The position numbers and the translations under genes are program-made. DNA of 64,000 nt from Prionace glauca (lineage: Eukaryota > Chordata > Chondrichthyes > Carcharhiniformes > Carcharhinidae). Below the pieces are notes generated by a model. The model made no database searches, was not told the DNA's origin, and saw only the letters and a list, made by a program, of their open reading frames with translations. The first letter of the stretch is position 1; each line of letters opens with the position of its first letter. This document shows, in pieces, positions 33,775-46,339 of the stretch. The stretch is from contig CM075760.1 in NCBI GenBank assembly GCA_037974335.1, forward strand, positions 7,499,432-7,563,431. The letters are read 5' to 3'.

Positions 33775-34110
33775 AGAGTGTGAGAGGGAGACACTGGGAC
33801 AGACAGACAGCACCTTGAGAAGAGTGTGAAAGGGGAGAAACTGGGACACTGAGACAGACAGTCAGCACCTTGAGGAGAGTGTGAGAGGGGACAGTGGGAC
33901 ACTGGGACAGTGAGTCAGCACCTTCTGGAGAGTGTGAGAGGGGGGACACTGGGATACTGGGACAGAGAATCAACACCTTGTGGTGAGTGTGAGAGCGGGG
34001 AAATGGGACACTGGGATTGACAGTGAGCACCTTGTGGAGAGTGTGAGAAGGAAACACTGGGACACCGGGACAAAGAGTCAACACCTTGAGGAGAGTGTGA
34101 GAGGGGCACA
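33775..34110. repeat. Minisatellite, unit about 54 bp (copy 2)
   Basis: Counterpart of 3,790-4,140, again about six units around GAGAGTGTGAGAGGGG and GTCAGCACCTTG. Confidence 0.85.
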
Positions 34111-34663
34111 AAGAGGATTCAAGCCACTGTTAGAGTTGTGAAGCACTGGGTCCGAGACCGTTTGTTAATAACAGTGGGTCTTCAATATCGACTCCACAGT
34201 CAGGCGTCAGGGAACACAACTCTTTACTCCGTCTGTTCACACAAGACTCCAAATATTGACTGCCCAATCTGGGAGAATCCAGCAGCTCACCCCGCACCTG
34301 AGGTCACATGACCCGTTCCCTGAAAGGAATGCCCCAACATATATATAACACTCCTCTCCTGTAAATAACAGCCCCCTATCTCCACTCCCAGTACATCTGC
34401 AAACAATTGTGCATTTTTCTCTATTCACTTCACGCAGACTTGATGCAAAATCCATAGCATATTTACAATATAATACAGCAGGGGGAGTGACATTCTGCTA
34501 GGAGTTGATGCCTGGTGACTGGAGACAGTTTAAAGAGCCTTTCTGGCGAGTGAGGCCTCGATGAATCTTCCAACGTTTGATCCCCTTCCCGCCCGTCGTC
34601 AGTAACCAATTTCGAGTCCTCTGTCCCCTCCATGAGTGGAGGAGCTGTTGATACCAGGCCTCC

Positions 34664-35564
34664 CACTAGTGTTTCCACTAGGAGGAAAAACTAGAACCAG
34701 AGGGAACAACGTCGGACTAAAGGGACAGTCCATTATAACAAAGATGAGGAGGAATTTCTGCAGCCAGAGAGTGGTGAATCTGTGGAACACTTTGCCACAG
34801 AAGGCTCTGGAGGCTCGGCCATTGAGAGTCTCTAAGACAGAGGTAGGTAGGTTCATGATTAATAAGGGGACCAGGGGTTATGGGGAAAAGGCAGGAGAAT
34901 GGGTATAAGGAAAAAAACAACCATGATTGAATGGTGGAGCAGTGGGCAAGTGGCATAATTTTGCTCCTATATCTTATGGTCCCTGGCATCCCACATAACA
35001 AACCAGAGATTATAGTAGCTGGCAGAAATCTAACCTCTGGCAAGAGTGAAAAAAAAGGTGACAAGTATGAGAAGGGAGGTGGTGAATGCAGGACTGAGTG
35101 TGTTGTACCCAAATGCGTGCAGTTTACTGAACAAGGTAAATGAGCTTGTTGCACGCATTGAAATCGGCCACTAGGATGTTGTGGGCATCACAGAGACGTG
35201 TCTGCAAGGGGATTAGGGTTGGGTTCTAAATATCTAAGGATATTTGTCCTATCGAAAGGGCAGGCAGATTGGCAAAGGAGATGGTGTTGCATTGTTAGTA
35301 AGGAATGAAATTGAATCGATAGCAAGAAGCAATAAAGGATCAAAAGGGAGAGAATCTCTGTAGGTGGAGTTGAGGAATCACAAAGATGAAAAGACCCTGA
35401 AGGGAGTTAGATACAAACCCTCCTGGCTGCAGTCAGGATGTGGGCAGAAAATACATCACGAGATGGAAAAAGCATATAAAACTGCTGATATTACAATAAT
35501 CATGGGGAATATCATTATGTTGATGGACTTGCAAAATCAGGTAGGTAGTTATCCCCCAAAAAAT
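34664..35564 (+). mobile_element. CR1/L2-group LINE pieces: ORF2 tail, then endonuclease fragment (copy 2)
   Basis: Paralogue of 4,690-5,590: RRNFCSQRVVNLWNTLPQKA with a 3' end, then the endonuclease fragment VVGITETCLQGD. Further frames (GVRYKPSWLQSGCGQKIHHE, KTADITIIMGN) continue the endonuclease. The fragment is cut at 35,564 and appears to resume at about 35,906. Confidence 0.82.
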
Positions 35565-35905
35565 TGTGGAGTGTCAATGTTTGTAGGACTAGAGGGCACG
35601 GCCTCAAGATAAAGAGGGGGGGGGGCGGTTTAGAACGGAGTTGAGGAAGAACTCCTTCACTCAAAGGGTGGTGAATCTCTGGAATTCTCTGCCCGTTGAG
35701 GTGGTGGAGGCTGCCTCGCTAAATATTTTTAAGAAACGGGTTGATGGGTTTTTGATAAGAGAAGGGATTAAGGGTTATGGGGAGAGGGCGGGAAGGTGGA
35801 ACTGAGCCACGACAGATCAGCCATGATCTTATTGAATGGCGGGGCAGGCTCGAAGGGCTAGATGGCCTACTCCTGCTCCTATTTCTTATGTTCTTATGTT
35901 CTATG
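35565..35905 (+). mobile_element. Short CR1/L2 LINE tail inserted in another LINE
   Basis: A plus-strand 3' end of the same subfamily as 17,655: LRTELRK-like start, then VVNLWNSLPVEVVEAASLNI and FKKRVDGFLIREGIKGYGE, ending TTCTTATGTTCTTATGTTCT. It is nested between two parts of an older LINE. Confidence 0.85.
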
Positions 35906-37176
<1,271 letters not shown>

Positions 37177-37679
37177 TGTGATAGAAAGAATCAACAAAAT
37201 TAATTCTGACAAAATAACTAGTCTTTATTTACGAAAGACTGCATGCACTATTGGCAGTAACTTGAGTTTGGAGAGCAGTTGTCACGACGTGCTAATTCCT
37301 TCTCAAGTCCGCACTTACTTAAAGACTCAGTTCAGTAATTATACATAATCATTATCAGTTTCCATGACCAGAGCTTATTCAGGAATTTGATCAATAGAAG
37401 CATCATAAGAAGTGCCATAAATCATGGTACAACCTTCTGACCTCCTAGAACTCTTCCTCTCACCATTCATACTTTTATCCTGTACTGTTAAGGAACAGGA
37501 GAAAGTCGGTCACTCCTTCATCCCTGACCTTATCTTGTCTTACTCATACAGCCCTAGGTTATGCGGAGTCAGCCTTATCAGGTCTTGACCTTCTCAGGTC
37601 TTCTTCATGTCTTAGGTTGTTCACAGTCAGCTTTCCTTACTGTGTACTAAATCGTTCACCAATGTTACATTCTGCCACA
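37177..37679 (-). mobile_element. Possible solo LTR (LTR-retrotransposon fossil) in LINE
   Basis: A block of about 503 bp splits the LINE reverse-transcriptase frame. On the minus strand it starts TGTGGCAGAATG, ends in CA, and has AATAAAG near the 3' side, as in LTRs. No clear target duplication was found and no internal genes are present, so family and age cannot be given beyond being younger than the LINE it interrupts. Confidence 0.4.
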
Positions 37680-37725
37680 ACTTAATTCATACAACTTCAC
37701 AATAGCACTGAGTCAGTTCGGCTTT

Positions 37726-38400
37726 GTCAAGGGGAGCCCATGTCTGACAAATCTGTCAGAGTTCTTTGAGCAGGTAACAAGGAAGTTAGATAGGGAGGAC
37801 CAATTGAACTGATTAATTTCGATTTCCAGAAGGCCATTGATATAGTGCTGCATTGGAGACTCTTAAATGAGTTAAGTGCCATTGGAGATGAGAGCAAGAT
37901 GCTGGCATGGATAGAGGATTGGCTGGCTGACAGAAGGCAGAGAGTGGGGAAGAAGGGAATCTGTTTTCAGGATGGCAGCCAGTGACTACTGGTGTGCCTC
38001 AGGGTTCGGTGCATTAATGTATATTCATAATATACATGAATCATTTGGAAGAATGAAATGAAGACGCTGTTGCGGCAGATACAAAGATATATCGAGTGAC
38101 AGGGAGTATTGAGAAAGTCGGGGGGGGGGTGCGGAGGGAGGGCTGCAGAAGGACATGTACAGGTTAGAGAGAGGGCAAAGAGATGTCAGATGGAATACAA
38201 TGAGGAAAAGTATGAGATTGTGCACTTTTGAAAGAGGAATGCAGGCATAAATTGTTTTCTAAACGGGGAAATACTTAGAAAATCAGATGCGCAAGGGAAC
38301 CTGGGAGTCCCTGTTCAAGATTCTCTAAAGGTTAACCTGAAGGTTCAATCATCAGTTAGAAAAGCAAATCGAATGCCGGTATTCATGTCGACAGGGCCCC
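37726..38400 (+). mobile_element. CR1/L2-group LINE, reverse-transcriptase core, degraded
   Basis: Continuation of the LINE at 35,906: SQFGFVKGSPCLTNLSEFFE, then several frames with the LDREDQ and ADRRQRVG-like regions and a QVQSSVRKAN-like end. Many stops and frame changes. Confidence 0.75.
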
Positions 38401-38483
38401 TACCCAGGCTCGGGCCCGCACCAGGTTCAGACCTACACAGGTTCAGGCAGAGACGTCGTTCAAATTCACACAAGGTTCAAACT

Positions 38484-38850
38484 CTTATCTTACGAGGGAA
38501 GATTGAACGCACGTGGGCTGTTTCCCCTTGAGAGACGTCGGCTGAGGGGGGATCTAATAGAGGTTTATAAGATTATGAAGGGGACAGATAGAGTAGATGG
38601 TGATAAGCTTTTTCCGCTATTAGAAATGGATAGAACGAGGGGTCACGGGCTTAGGGTGAGGGGGGCTAGATATAAGACTAATATTAGAGGGCAGTTTTTC
38701 ACACAAAGGGTAGTGGGGATGTGGAATGCACTGCCGAGTAAGGTGGTGGAAGCAGGCACGCTAGGGTTGTTCAAGAGTCACTTGGACAGCCACATGAGCG
38801 GTCTACATATAGGGGGATATAGCAGGCCTTACTAAGCATTGTAGGCTTGG
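38484..38850 (+). mobile_element. CR1-group LINE tail of a different subfamily
   Basis: A 110-residue frame: [60 protein letters not shown] and SHLDSHM. Closest in the window to the minus-strand copy at 40,865. Confidence 0.88.
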
Positions 38851-39044
38851 GGTCAGTTTTAGCCTCAGGGATATAGAGTCTTTAATAATGAAATTTTTAT
38901 CCACAGGCACTTAAGTCCAGCAAGGGGCATGCGGGCGGCAGGTTGTGGTGGGCTGCTCTTGGATATTGCTTCGGGAGTTGCCTACTGCTTCATGTCGTTG
39001 GTGTGCGTAAACTGGACCATCTCGAGGGCATCATGGCAGCTCAG

Positions 39045-39335
39045 AGGCTATCTCTGTTGCTGTGCGGACACATGGATTTGGGCCTGTGTCTGTGGGAGTT
39101 TGCGCGTTCTCCCCGTGGTTGCGTGGGTTTCCTCCGGGTACTCCGGTTTCCTCCCACATCCCAAAAATGTGCTTTTAGGCTGATTGATTGGGTAACAAAT
39201 TGTCCCTATATTGGACCTCCCTGATCCTCACACATTAGGCATAGACTAGAGTCATGAATAGGTCACTGACCATGGGACGGCGGCGCGGGCTCGTTGGGCC
39301 GAAGGGCCTGTTTCCCGTGCTGTGTTGTTCTTTGT
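39045..39335 (+). mobile_element. HE1-related SINE
   Basis: GTGGGAGTTTGCGCGTTCTC, GGTTTCCTCCGGGTACTCCG, and a tail TTGGGCCGAAGGGCCTGTTT. The 5' head is less like the standard HE1 head. A minus-strand sister is at 44,025. Confidence 0.75.
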
Positions 39336-39780
39336 TCTCTTTGTCTTTGTTCTTACCCATTCTGTCCCGCTCTCTGTCTCGATGTCTCTGTTTCGCTCTG
39401 TGTCTGGCTGTTTCCCTCTGCCTCACTTCTTGTCTCCTGTTTTCCTTTCATCTCCCTTTCCCTCTTTTATAACAACCTCCTGCCTGTCTTCTTCTGTCTC
39501 CCTTTCTTATTTCCTGTATATCACCCTCGCCATTTTCTCCACTCTCTATCCTGTCTCCCTCTCTTTGTGAGAGCCTTTCTCTGTCTTTGTTCTTTCTCTC
39601 TGTCTGCTTTATTCCCTGTACCTGTTAGAAACTCTTCAAATTGAAGTCCTCCTTGTTTTGTGCCTTTCCCTCTCTCTACCAATTTGTCTCTCTCTATCAC
39701 TCACATTGTTGCTAACACGCTCCTCTCTCTCTCCCTTTCTGTAACTATTTCTGTTTTTGTGAGGGTGTTTTGTTGTTTAC
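39336..39780. repeat. CT/TG-rich low-complexity tract
   Basis: Pyrimidine-rich, with CTCTCTGTCT-type words throughout. It lies just downstream of receptor 3 on the minus strand and contains a minus-strand AATAAA at about 39,608-39,613 that could serve as its poly(A) signal. Confidence 0.65.
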
Positions 39781-39832
39781 AGTATGAATGCCCAACAGAA
39801 AGAGTCAGGAGTCTTGTAGTTGTAGTTTCCTG

Positions 39833-40734
39833 TTATGGTGTATTGAGTTGAAGAATTGCAGTAATGGGGTATTTCAGTAGATCTTTTAGCTGCTGTCTGA
39901 AGTGAGTCTGTGTCACAGCATAAATGGCAGTATTTGTGCAGCAACTTGTGAGTTGTAGCATGAAGCCCAATTCCATAACAAAAAGATGTAACCTTATTGA
40001 CTGGTAGCCCAAATTATACATCCGAATCCATATTGAATAAACCATTAATGTCGACCATAAGAGAATGAAATTGGCTGAGATAACAAATAGTAAAATTATG
40101 GATTTCCTTCGACTCTCCATCTCTGGGTCTTTGGGATTCTCCCCACTGCTGTGAGCCCGGAGTCTCCTGCGGGCTCTGCTGCTCACTAAAATGTGTTTGA
40201 CGGTGAGGGCATTCAGCAGCAGAATCAGGGCGAATGGGACACACGGGGTTAGAATGTTGTGGAGGAACTCAATTGTTCCCCAGACCGGAGATTCCACAAC
40301 ATCCCATGAGAAGCGACAAAACCAGGGATTGTTCGCCAGCCCATATCCTTTTAATAACATAAAATACCAGGAAATGTTTTTTAAACAGCTCAGCACTGTC
40401 ACTGTTCCCAGAACCACAGCCGCTGATTTCTCAGTGCAATATTTATTTTTCAGCTTGGGGCAGCAAATGACCACAAATCGATCAAAGGTGAAAGTGACGG
40501 TGAACCAGACAGAACAGTCAGTGGCTGCATAAAGCAGGACGGCGTGGATGTTACACACGGGGACTGATAGTAAGAAATAAAACTTTTCCCAATAAACAAT
40601 GGGAATGTGTCTCAATATCAGGTCGAGGATAACAACTAGCAGATCCCCCGCTGACATGGCCACCAGGTAACGAGTGACACATTTGGACAGACCACAGTTT
40701 CTGCTCATCAGTGTCACAATTGTGATTATGTTCA
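39833..40734 (-). CDS. GPR139-like G-protein-coupled receptor 3, exon 2
   Basis: This exon carries TM1 (second half) to the C terminus of a class A receptor predicted at the plasma membrane. After a TTCCTGACAG acceptor it continues VNIITIVTLMSRNCGLSKC. It has SAGDLLVVILDLIL in TM2, FTFDRFVVI with DRF at about 157-159, NPWFCRF with the loop 2 Cys, ESRRKSIILLF at TM6, and TM7 CCTNTAIYAVTQTHFRQQL, where NPxxY is NTAIY. It is closest to receptor 1 in the window: both share LRHIP/LRQIP after TM2, CNIHAVLLYA in TM3 and CCTNT in TM7. Frame intact to TAA at 39,833-39,835. Confidence 0.94.
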
Positions 40735-40864
40735 CTGTCAGGAAGGAAATGAAGAATAACATTAGGTATGATTCAGGGGGAAAAGTGACAATTTAGACTG
40801 TAAATGGAACAACATTAAAAAATATCATGTACACAAACTGAATAACTTAAATCTCTTTTTATAG

Positions 40865-41805
40865 AACACAGAACATGGAACACGAGAGCACAAATAGGCC
40901 CTTCGGCCCACAAGTTTTGCGGATCATATCCCTACCTACTAGACCTACCAATAAACCTCAATCCCATTAAATCCCATGTACACATCCAGAAGTCGCTTGA
41001 AAGGCCCCAAAGAGTTCACCTCCACCACCATCGACGGAAGCAGATTCCACTCACCCACCGCCCTCTGAGTGAAAACCTTACCCCTGACATATCCTCTGTA
41101 CCTACTCCTCCGCACCTGAAACCTGTATCTTCTCGTAGCGACCATTTCAGCCCTGGGAAATAGCCTCCAAGAATCCACGCGATCGATACCTCTCAACATC
41201 TTATAAACCTCTATCAGGTCACCTCTCATTCTTCGTCTCCCCAGAGAGAAAAAAAACAAGCTCCATCAACCTATCCTCATAAGGCATGCCACCCAATCCT
41301 GGCAACATCCTTGTAAATCTTCTCTGCATCGTTTCAATAGCTTCCACATCTTTCTTGTAATAAGGCGAACAGAACTAGGCACAGTTCTCCAAATGGGATG
41401 TGACTAGGGTCTTATAAAGCTGCAGCATTATCTCCCGACTTCTAAATTCAATCCGTCGATTGATGAAGGGTAGTACACCATATACCTTCTTGACCACATC
41501 CTCCACCTGCGAGGCTGATTTGAGAGTCCTATGGGCCCGGACCCCAAGGTCTTTCTGATCCTCGACACTGCTTAGATATTATACTCCTTCATCCCATTGG
41601 ACCTGCCAAAATGGATCACTACACATTTATCCGGGTTGATGTCCACCTGCCACTTCTCCGCCCAGTCTTGCATCCTGTCTATGTCACGCTGCAACTTTTG
41701 ACATCCCTCCAGCCTATCCACAGCACCACCAACCTTCGTGTCGTCGGCAAACTTACTAACCCTTCCCTCCAATTTCTTATCCAGGTCACCTATGAAAATT
41801 ACAAA
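40865..41805 (-). mobile_element. CR1-group LINE, C-terminal half
   Basis: Minus strand: FADDTKVGGAVDRLEGCQKL and WQVDINPDKCVVIHFGRSN (end of the reverse transcriptase palm), then [40 protein letters not shown] and a 3' end ending in CCGAAGGGCC on that strand. Frames are broken in places. Confidence 0.9.
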
Positions 41806-41857
41806 CCTAAAGAGTCCCAGTATAGACCCCTCTTTTTATTTTTATGATCCAACACGT

Positions 41858-42020
41858 CTTTTGGATCGTGAGAGGAAAGTGGAACATTTGGTGGAAACCC
41901 ACCCAGACACGGGAAGAAGGTCCAAACTAGACACAGACAGTGACCCGAGCCTGGGATTGAAGCCAGGTCCCTGATGCTGTGAGTCAGCAGTGCTAACAAC
42001 TGTGCCACCGTGATGCTCCA
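41858..42020 (-). mobile_element. HE1-like SINE, 5' half
   Basis: On the minus strand a head matching GCACAGTTGTTAGCACTGCT, then GACCTTCTTCCCGTGTCTGG and GGGTTTCCACCAAATG. The tail is missing. Confidence 0.75.
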
Positions 42021-42689
42021 TGGTAGGGCCAAAATAGTATACATTTTGGAAAGAGTTTTCCGGGGGTCCTCAACATTGACCATCACTCAGCTGCAGGTAA
42101 ATAATCTCTCTAACTTGTGGGGGATTTGGAGAGTGAGAAGGTTGTGGGGGTAACCCTGACAGAAAATTCAGAGTGGAGTCCTGTATGTAGTAATTTGTCA
42201 CCTTTGAGATAGCTACTGACAACCCCTGTAGCAGGGCTGGTACCAAACAATGCTGGTTTCACCCTTTCCTCTGGAAACTAACAGCAGTTGGCAGAGAGAG
42301 TTCCTTATGCCTTGACAGCTCAGAATCTCTGTTATATTTACAAAAAGACCGTAGAGAGACCACAACGTTGTGGCCGCCATTCGCACAATACAGGAAGAAA
42401 TCATTATCTGACACTCGAATGACACAGAACTCAACTATCAGGGTTTGCTTTCAAAGCTTCAGGGTTCATTGTTATACTACTGTCCAATGTGTCCAGTGTA
42501 TTTGCAGCTGGCCCACTATGACCTACTGGACCAGTAAAGGTCAGCGAGTCCTCTCTCAGTAGGAAAGTTCCTGATCTGTGCACCAGGTAAGAAAAACTCA
42601 AACCAAGGCCGCTACCAAAGAAAACCAAATAGCCTGCCTTAATGACTATTGTCCAATGATACATCTGTCCAATATTATGTGATGCAGCA
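42021..42689. other. Unassigned sequence in the receptor 3 intron
   Basis: No gene or clear repeat recognised. Confidence 0.45.
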
Positions 42690-43140
42690 AAAGATTAGTT
42701 ATGGCATGAATCAGTTCCAGCTTCCCAGATTGCCTGGGTCCACTACAGTTTGCCTATATCCGCAACAGGTCCACAGATGCAATCTCCCTGGCCCTACAGT
42801 CAACATTGCAACCCTGACTCTTGTTTATCGACTGCAGCTCAGCCTTTAACAGCACTGTTCTAATGAAACTCAGTACAAAGTCTCTGGCCTGGGGCTAGGC
42901 TCCTATCTCTGCAATTTGAACCTGACAGACAACAATAAATAAGGACAGTCAAAACACCTCCTCCACAATCATCCTCATAAGCGGTGCCCCACAACACTGT
43001 GTACTCAGCCCCACTATGCTCCTTATACACCGATGACTTGTGTGGCCAAATTCCCCTCCAACTTGATATCCAAGTTTGCTGATGACACCACTGCAACGAT
43101 GACACCAAGAACAGGGAAGAGACGGAGGAACTGGTGAACT
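42690..43140 (+). mobile_element. LINE reverse-transcriptase fragment, distinct subfamily
   Basis: Plus strand: the region near 42,975 reads as ISGAPQHCVLSP-like, then SLYTDDLCG, and near 43,070 FADDTTATM. These are the B and C motifs of a Jockey/CR1-superclade reverse transcriptase of a subfamily different from the neighbours. Several frames, dead. Confidence 0.68.
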
Positions 43141-43197
43141 GGTGGGATCACAGTAACTGGGAAGTGACTGGGAAGTGATGGGTTTGGGTTGTTTTTT

Positions 43198-43446
43198 TGT
43201 CAGGGATCAGGTCGTGGGAGAGGCGGGTTTAAGTGGAATGTTAGAATGGAACCAATATAACAACCAACAGAAACACATTGGATCTGTTATAGTGACCAAT
43301 GGGAACAAGCTGTAAGCTATCTAACCAATGAGAAAATGATGTGGTGGTCAGCTGACTCAGTATAAGTAAGAAGCTGCTGGGGTTTGAGGAAGCTTGGAAT
43401 GGCCCAGGGTGAGACTCTGTCTCCTCAATTTCATCAAGTCCTAACA
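43198..43446 (+). mobile_element. LTR-like block with CCAAT and TATA-like words
   Basis: It begins TGTCAGGG and ends in CA, contains three CCAAT/ACCAAT words and GTATAAGTAAG in promoter-like order. That fits a short solo LTR of an LTR retrotransposon, but no target duplication or internal gene was found. Confidence 0.3.
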
Positions 43447-43825
43447 CCCGCCGTATCCTCAGGTAATGAATTCAAAAAATTCACCTTCCATTGAGAGAAG
43501 TAATTTCTCTCCATGTCTGTATTAAATCTAACTGCTTCAGGTAATCGGGCTTTGCTTCTGGTTGTACTCCTGGCTCAAGCACTGGTGGATCTGCCCTGAA
43601 GGCAGTTCTGTGTTTTTTTTATATAATCCTAATGACCTGTCAACAACCCTGGACTCAGATTGCCTTGAGGTTGGCAACAACAATAACTTCAAATTGGTCC
43701 CTTTTAGCTGTGTGTTTTATTTAAATTCATCAGCTGGCACAATGCAAAACCATGATGTGGAGATGCCAGCGTTGGATTGGGGTAAGTACAGTAAGAAGTC
43801 TCACAACACCAGGTTCAAGTCCAAC

Positions 43826-44013
43826 AGCAGTCCAAAGATGTGTGGGTTAGGTTCATTGGCTGTGCTAAAATTGCCCCTTAGTGTCCTGGGATGTGTAGGT
43901 TAGAGGGATTAGCAGGTAAATGTGTAGGGATATGGGGATAGGGTCTGGGTGGGATTGTGTTCGGTGCAGACTCGATGGGCCGAAGGGCCTGTTTCTGCAC
44001 TGTAGGGTTCTAC
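43826..44013 (+). mobile_element. HE1-like SINE, 3' half, nested
   Basis: Begins AGTCCAAAGATGTGTGGGTT, continues AATTGCCCCTTAGTGTCC and ends GCAGACTCGATGGGCCGAAG. Inserted in the foldback-type element. Confidence 0.83.
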
Positions 44014-44019
44014 AAAGAA

Positions 44020-44315
44020 CAAAGAACAATCCAGCACGGGAAACAGGCCCTTCGGCCCAACGAGCCCGCGCCGCCACATCACCCCGCACCTATTCTACCC
44101 TGCATGGCTACGAATGGAACCCTACTCAGTCAGATTCAGGGAAGAAATAGTGTCAATTTGGTAAAAACCGATTAGCCTGAGAGCACATTTTTGGGGTGTG
44201 GGAGGAAACCGGAGCGCCCGGAGGAAACCCACGCAACCACAGGGAGAATGCGCAAACTCCCACAGACACAGGCCCAAATCCATGTGCCTGCACAGCCAGC
44301 AGTGCTAGTCACTGA
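44020..44315 (-). mobile_element. HE1-related SINE, nested
   Basis: Minus-strand sister of 39,045: plus-strand words GGAAACAGGCCCTTCGGCCC, GGTGTGGGAGGAAACCGGAG and GCAAACTCCCACAGACACAG. Confidence 0.78.
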
Positions 44316-45243
44316 GCTGTTGCGGCGCCCATCTACCGGTCCAGGATCAAGCACACACACCGACACGAAGTTCTAGGCCACTCCTGGAACTTCCAAGAGC
44401 AGCCCAGGCACGACCCGCCGTGTGAATGCCCCTCGTTTGTCACGAGGTGGACCGCCACCTGTGGTTCTATGTAGGTTTATTTGGCAGCAGAAGCTTTTGG
44501 AGCGCTGCCCCTTCATTCAGTGAGTGGAAGTTCTGCTCACAAACAGGGCATATAAAGACACAAACTCAATTTACAAAATAGTGGTTGGAATGTGAGTCTT
44601 TACAGGTATCAAGCCTTAAAGATACAGACAATGTGAGTGGAGAGAGGGCCAAGCGCAGGTAGTAGAGGTGTGTATTGTCTCCAGCCAGGACAGCTCCTGA
44701 GATTTTGCAAACCCAAGATTGTCGATCACCAGGAATGTTCTCTTCCAGTTGGGCCATACTTCAGCAGTCACGGGCATTCAGCCTCAGATCTTCAGATAAG
44801 CGTTCTCTAAGGTGGCCTTCATGACACACAGCAGTGCAGGACCGCTGACCAGACACTGATAGCCAAGTCCCACACACACAAGTATAGCCTCAACCGTGAT
44901 CTTGGGTTTATGTTGCATTATCTGTAGCTCCCACCACTTGCCTGGACTTGCAAAATCTCACTAACTGCCCTGGCTGGAGACAATACACAACTCTTTAACC
45001 TGTTTAACCCTCTCTCCATTCACATTGTCTGTGTCTTTCAGACTTGTTTATCCGTAAAGACTCACATTCCAACCATTATTTTGTTAATTGAGTTTGTGTC
45101 TTTACATGTCCTATTTTTGAACACAGCTCCTCACTCGCCTGAAGAAAGAACAACATTCCAAAAGCCAATGGTGTCAAATAAACCTGTTGGATTTTAACCT
45201 GGGGTTGTGAGAGTTTGTACTGTGCTGACCACAATGCAAAACC

Positions 45244-45614
45244 TGTCGTGCCAATTACCAAGGCAACCCCTACGTTTTTGACCTCTGGACCAAATCTTAC
45301 AACTTAAAGTTTCTGTGTATTCTGCAATAAAACATCTCAGCGTCAAACAAAAACACATTTTAAGAGATTGCACACTTTTCCCCCCTCCTACCGGTTTTCA
45401 CAATTCTTTTTCATCTTCCTAAACATCTTTTACATCTTTACAAATTAAACCCCACAACACAGGCAACATTATCATAGTGATCCGCGCGTTGTAGATGTGA
45501 TAACTCAATAAGGACGCAGACCACAAGCATCAGTTGCAAACAGGGTAGAGCAGACGGCAAGAGTGGCAGAGTTAAACACGGGCTACATCATTCATAATCA
45601 GTGGAGAAACTTAC
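45244..45614. other. Unassigned, 5' end of the receptor 3 intron
   Basis: Lies between the foldback-type element and exon 1 of receptor 3. No gene recognised. Confidence 0.5.
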
Positions 45615-45831
45615 CGGGGACACCAACAATAGCCAGGATTGGATAGTAAAAGTATCGAATCAGTTTCAATACGTATTCAACACGCTTAGCTGTAGACAGC
45701 CAACCTTGAGACAGCAAGTAAAGTACCGAGTATAAACTCCTCTCAGTTGTTGTAACATTCAGATCTCTGCCCCTCAGATGCTGAACCATTATGGGATCGT
45801 CCAGATCTACCTTTCCTGGATACACCTCCAT
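45615..45831 (-). CDS. GPR139-like receptor 3, exon 1
   Basis: The exon ends LIRYFYYPILAIVGVP with a GTAAGT donor one base into the next codon, matching exon 1 of receptors 1 and 2. Two in-frame starts have fair context: MEVYPGKVDL at 45,831 (372-residue protein) and MVQHLRGRDL at 45,789 (358 residues, A at -3 and G at +4). Either gives a longer N terminus than the sisters, with one NVT glycosylation site. The downstream start may be the real one, because family members usually have short N termini. Confidence 0.75.
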
Positions 45832-46339
45832 TGCAGAAAGCTTGCAATTTCTCTCTCCCAATGTTGATACCTCGACTCCCTCTCTGTGGAGCCGCTTATC
45901 ACTGTGACACTCCCAATGACACCGTGCATAACTCCTTTATGAAGCCTGGATGGGAATGCTCCAGAGACACGATTAGTGCTGGTTGAATTAATTCCGACGT
46001 TAATTCCAGTCACTGAACAAACAGGTTAATATTTTCCATTCAAAACATATTTTTGTCAATGCATCACAAAATAATTCTGGGTCTGTGTGATCGTTCCTAA
46101 TGGAAGGAATTTTGGAAATGCCGGGAGGGTTGACCAGTATCTTTCAATGTTGCTGGGATATGGGATTGTGACAAAGAAACGAACACATTATGCAAAAGTC
46201 CCCCCAGCCTGTCCGTAAGGGAAAACATTTTAAACCTGGAAATGTAAAGCTGTCAGCATCGCATCAGTGAAAGAAATGGGGAAAGTCTGAACCCAAATCT
46301 TGGAGAAATTAACTTGTGACTTCCGGCACCATGGGTGGG
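45832..46339. other. Upstream flank of receptor 3
   Basis: No convincing TATA box or repeat recognised. Confidence 0.45.

Larger units (their letters stand above)
29323..35565. repeat. Segmental duplication A, copy 2
   Basis: Same-orientation paralogue of 1-5,590 with offsets rising from about 29.34 kb to about 29.97 kb through indels. It holds intact-looking tRNA-Glu and tRNA-Lys genes, a 509-bp foldback element missing from copy 1, and an expanded C-rich block. It ends at the join to a LINE tail at 35,565. A TG microsatellite opens it at 29,324-29,356. Confidence 0.93.
43752..45229 (+). mobile_element. Foldback-type (inverted-repeat) element with 14-bp target duplication, carrying nested SINEs
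   Basis: Flanked by direct repeats CACAATGCAAAACC (43,738-43,751 and 45,230-45,243). The left end reads ATGATGTGGAGATGCCAGCG and AGTCTCACAACACCAGGTTC; the right end reads AACCTGTTGGATTTTAACCT and GGGGTTGTGAGAGTTTGTAC, an inverse of the left. The interior shares GTATTGTCTCCAGCCAG and TTTTGCAAACCCA with 30,279. Two SINE pieces are inserted near its left end. No coding frame. Confidence 0.85.
40735..45614 (-). other. Receptor 3 intron (4.9 kb)
   Basis: Contains two LINE remnants, SINE pieces, an LTR-like block and the foldback-type element, each listed separately. Stretches 42,020-42,690 and 45,244-45,600 are unassigned. Confidence 0.85.

Noticed and set aside
42213-42664. Short frames in the receptor 3 intron
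   Set aside because: No domain, and they overlap on both strands without splice signals.
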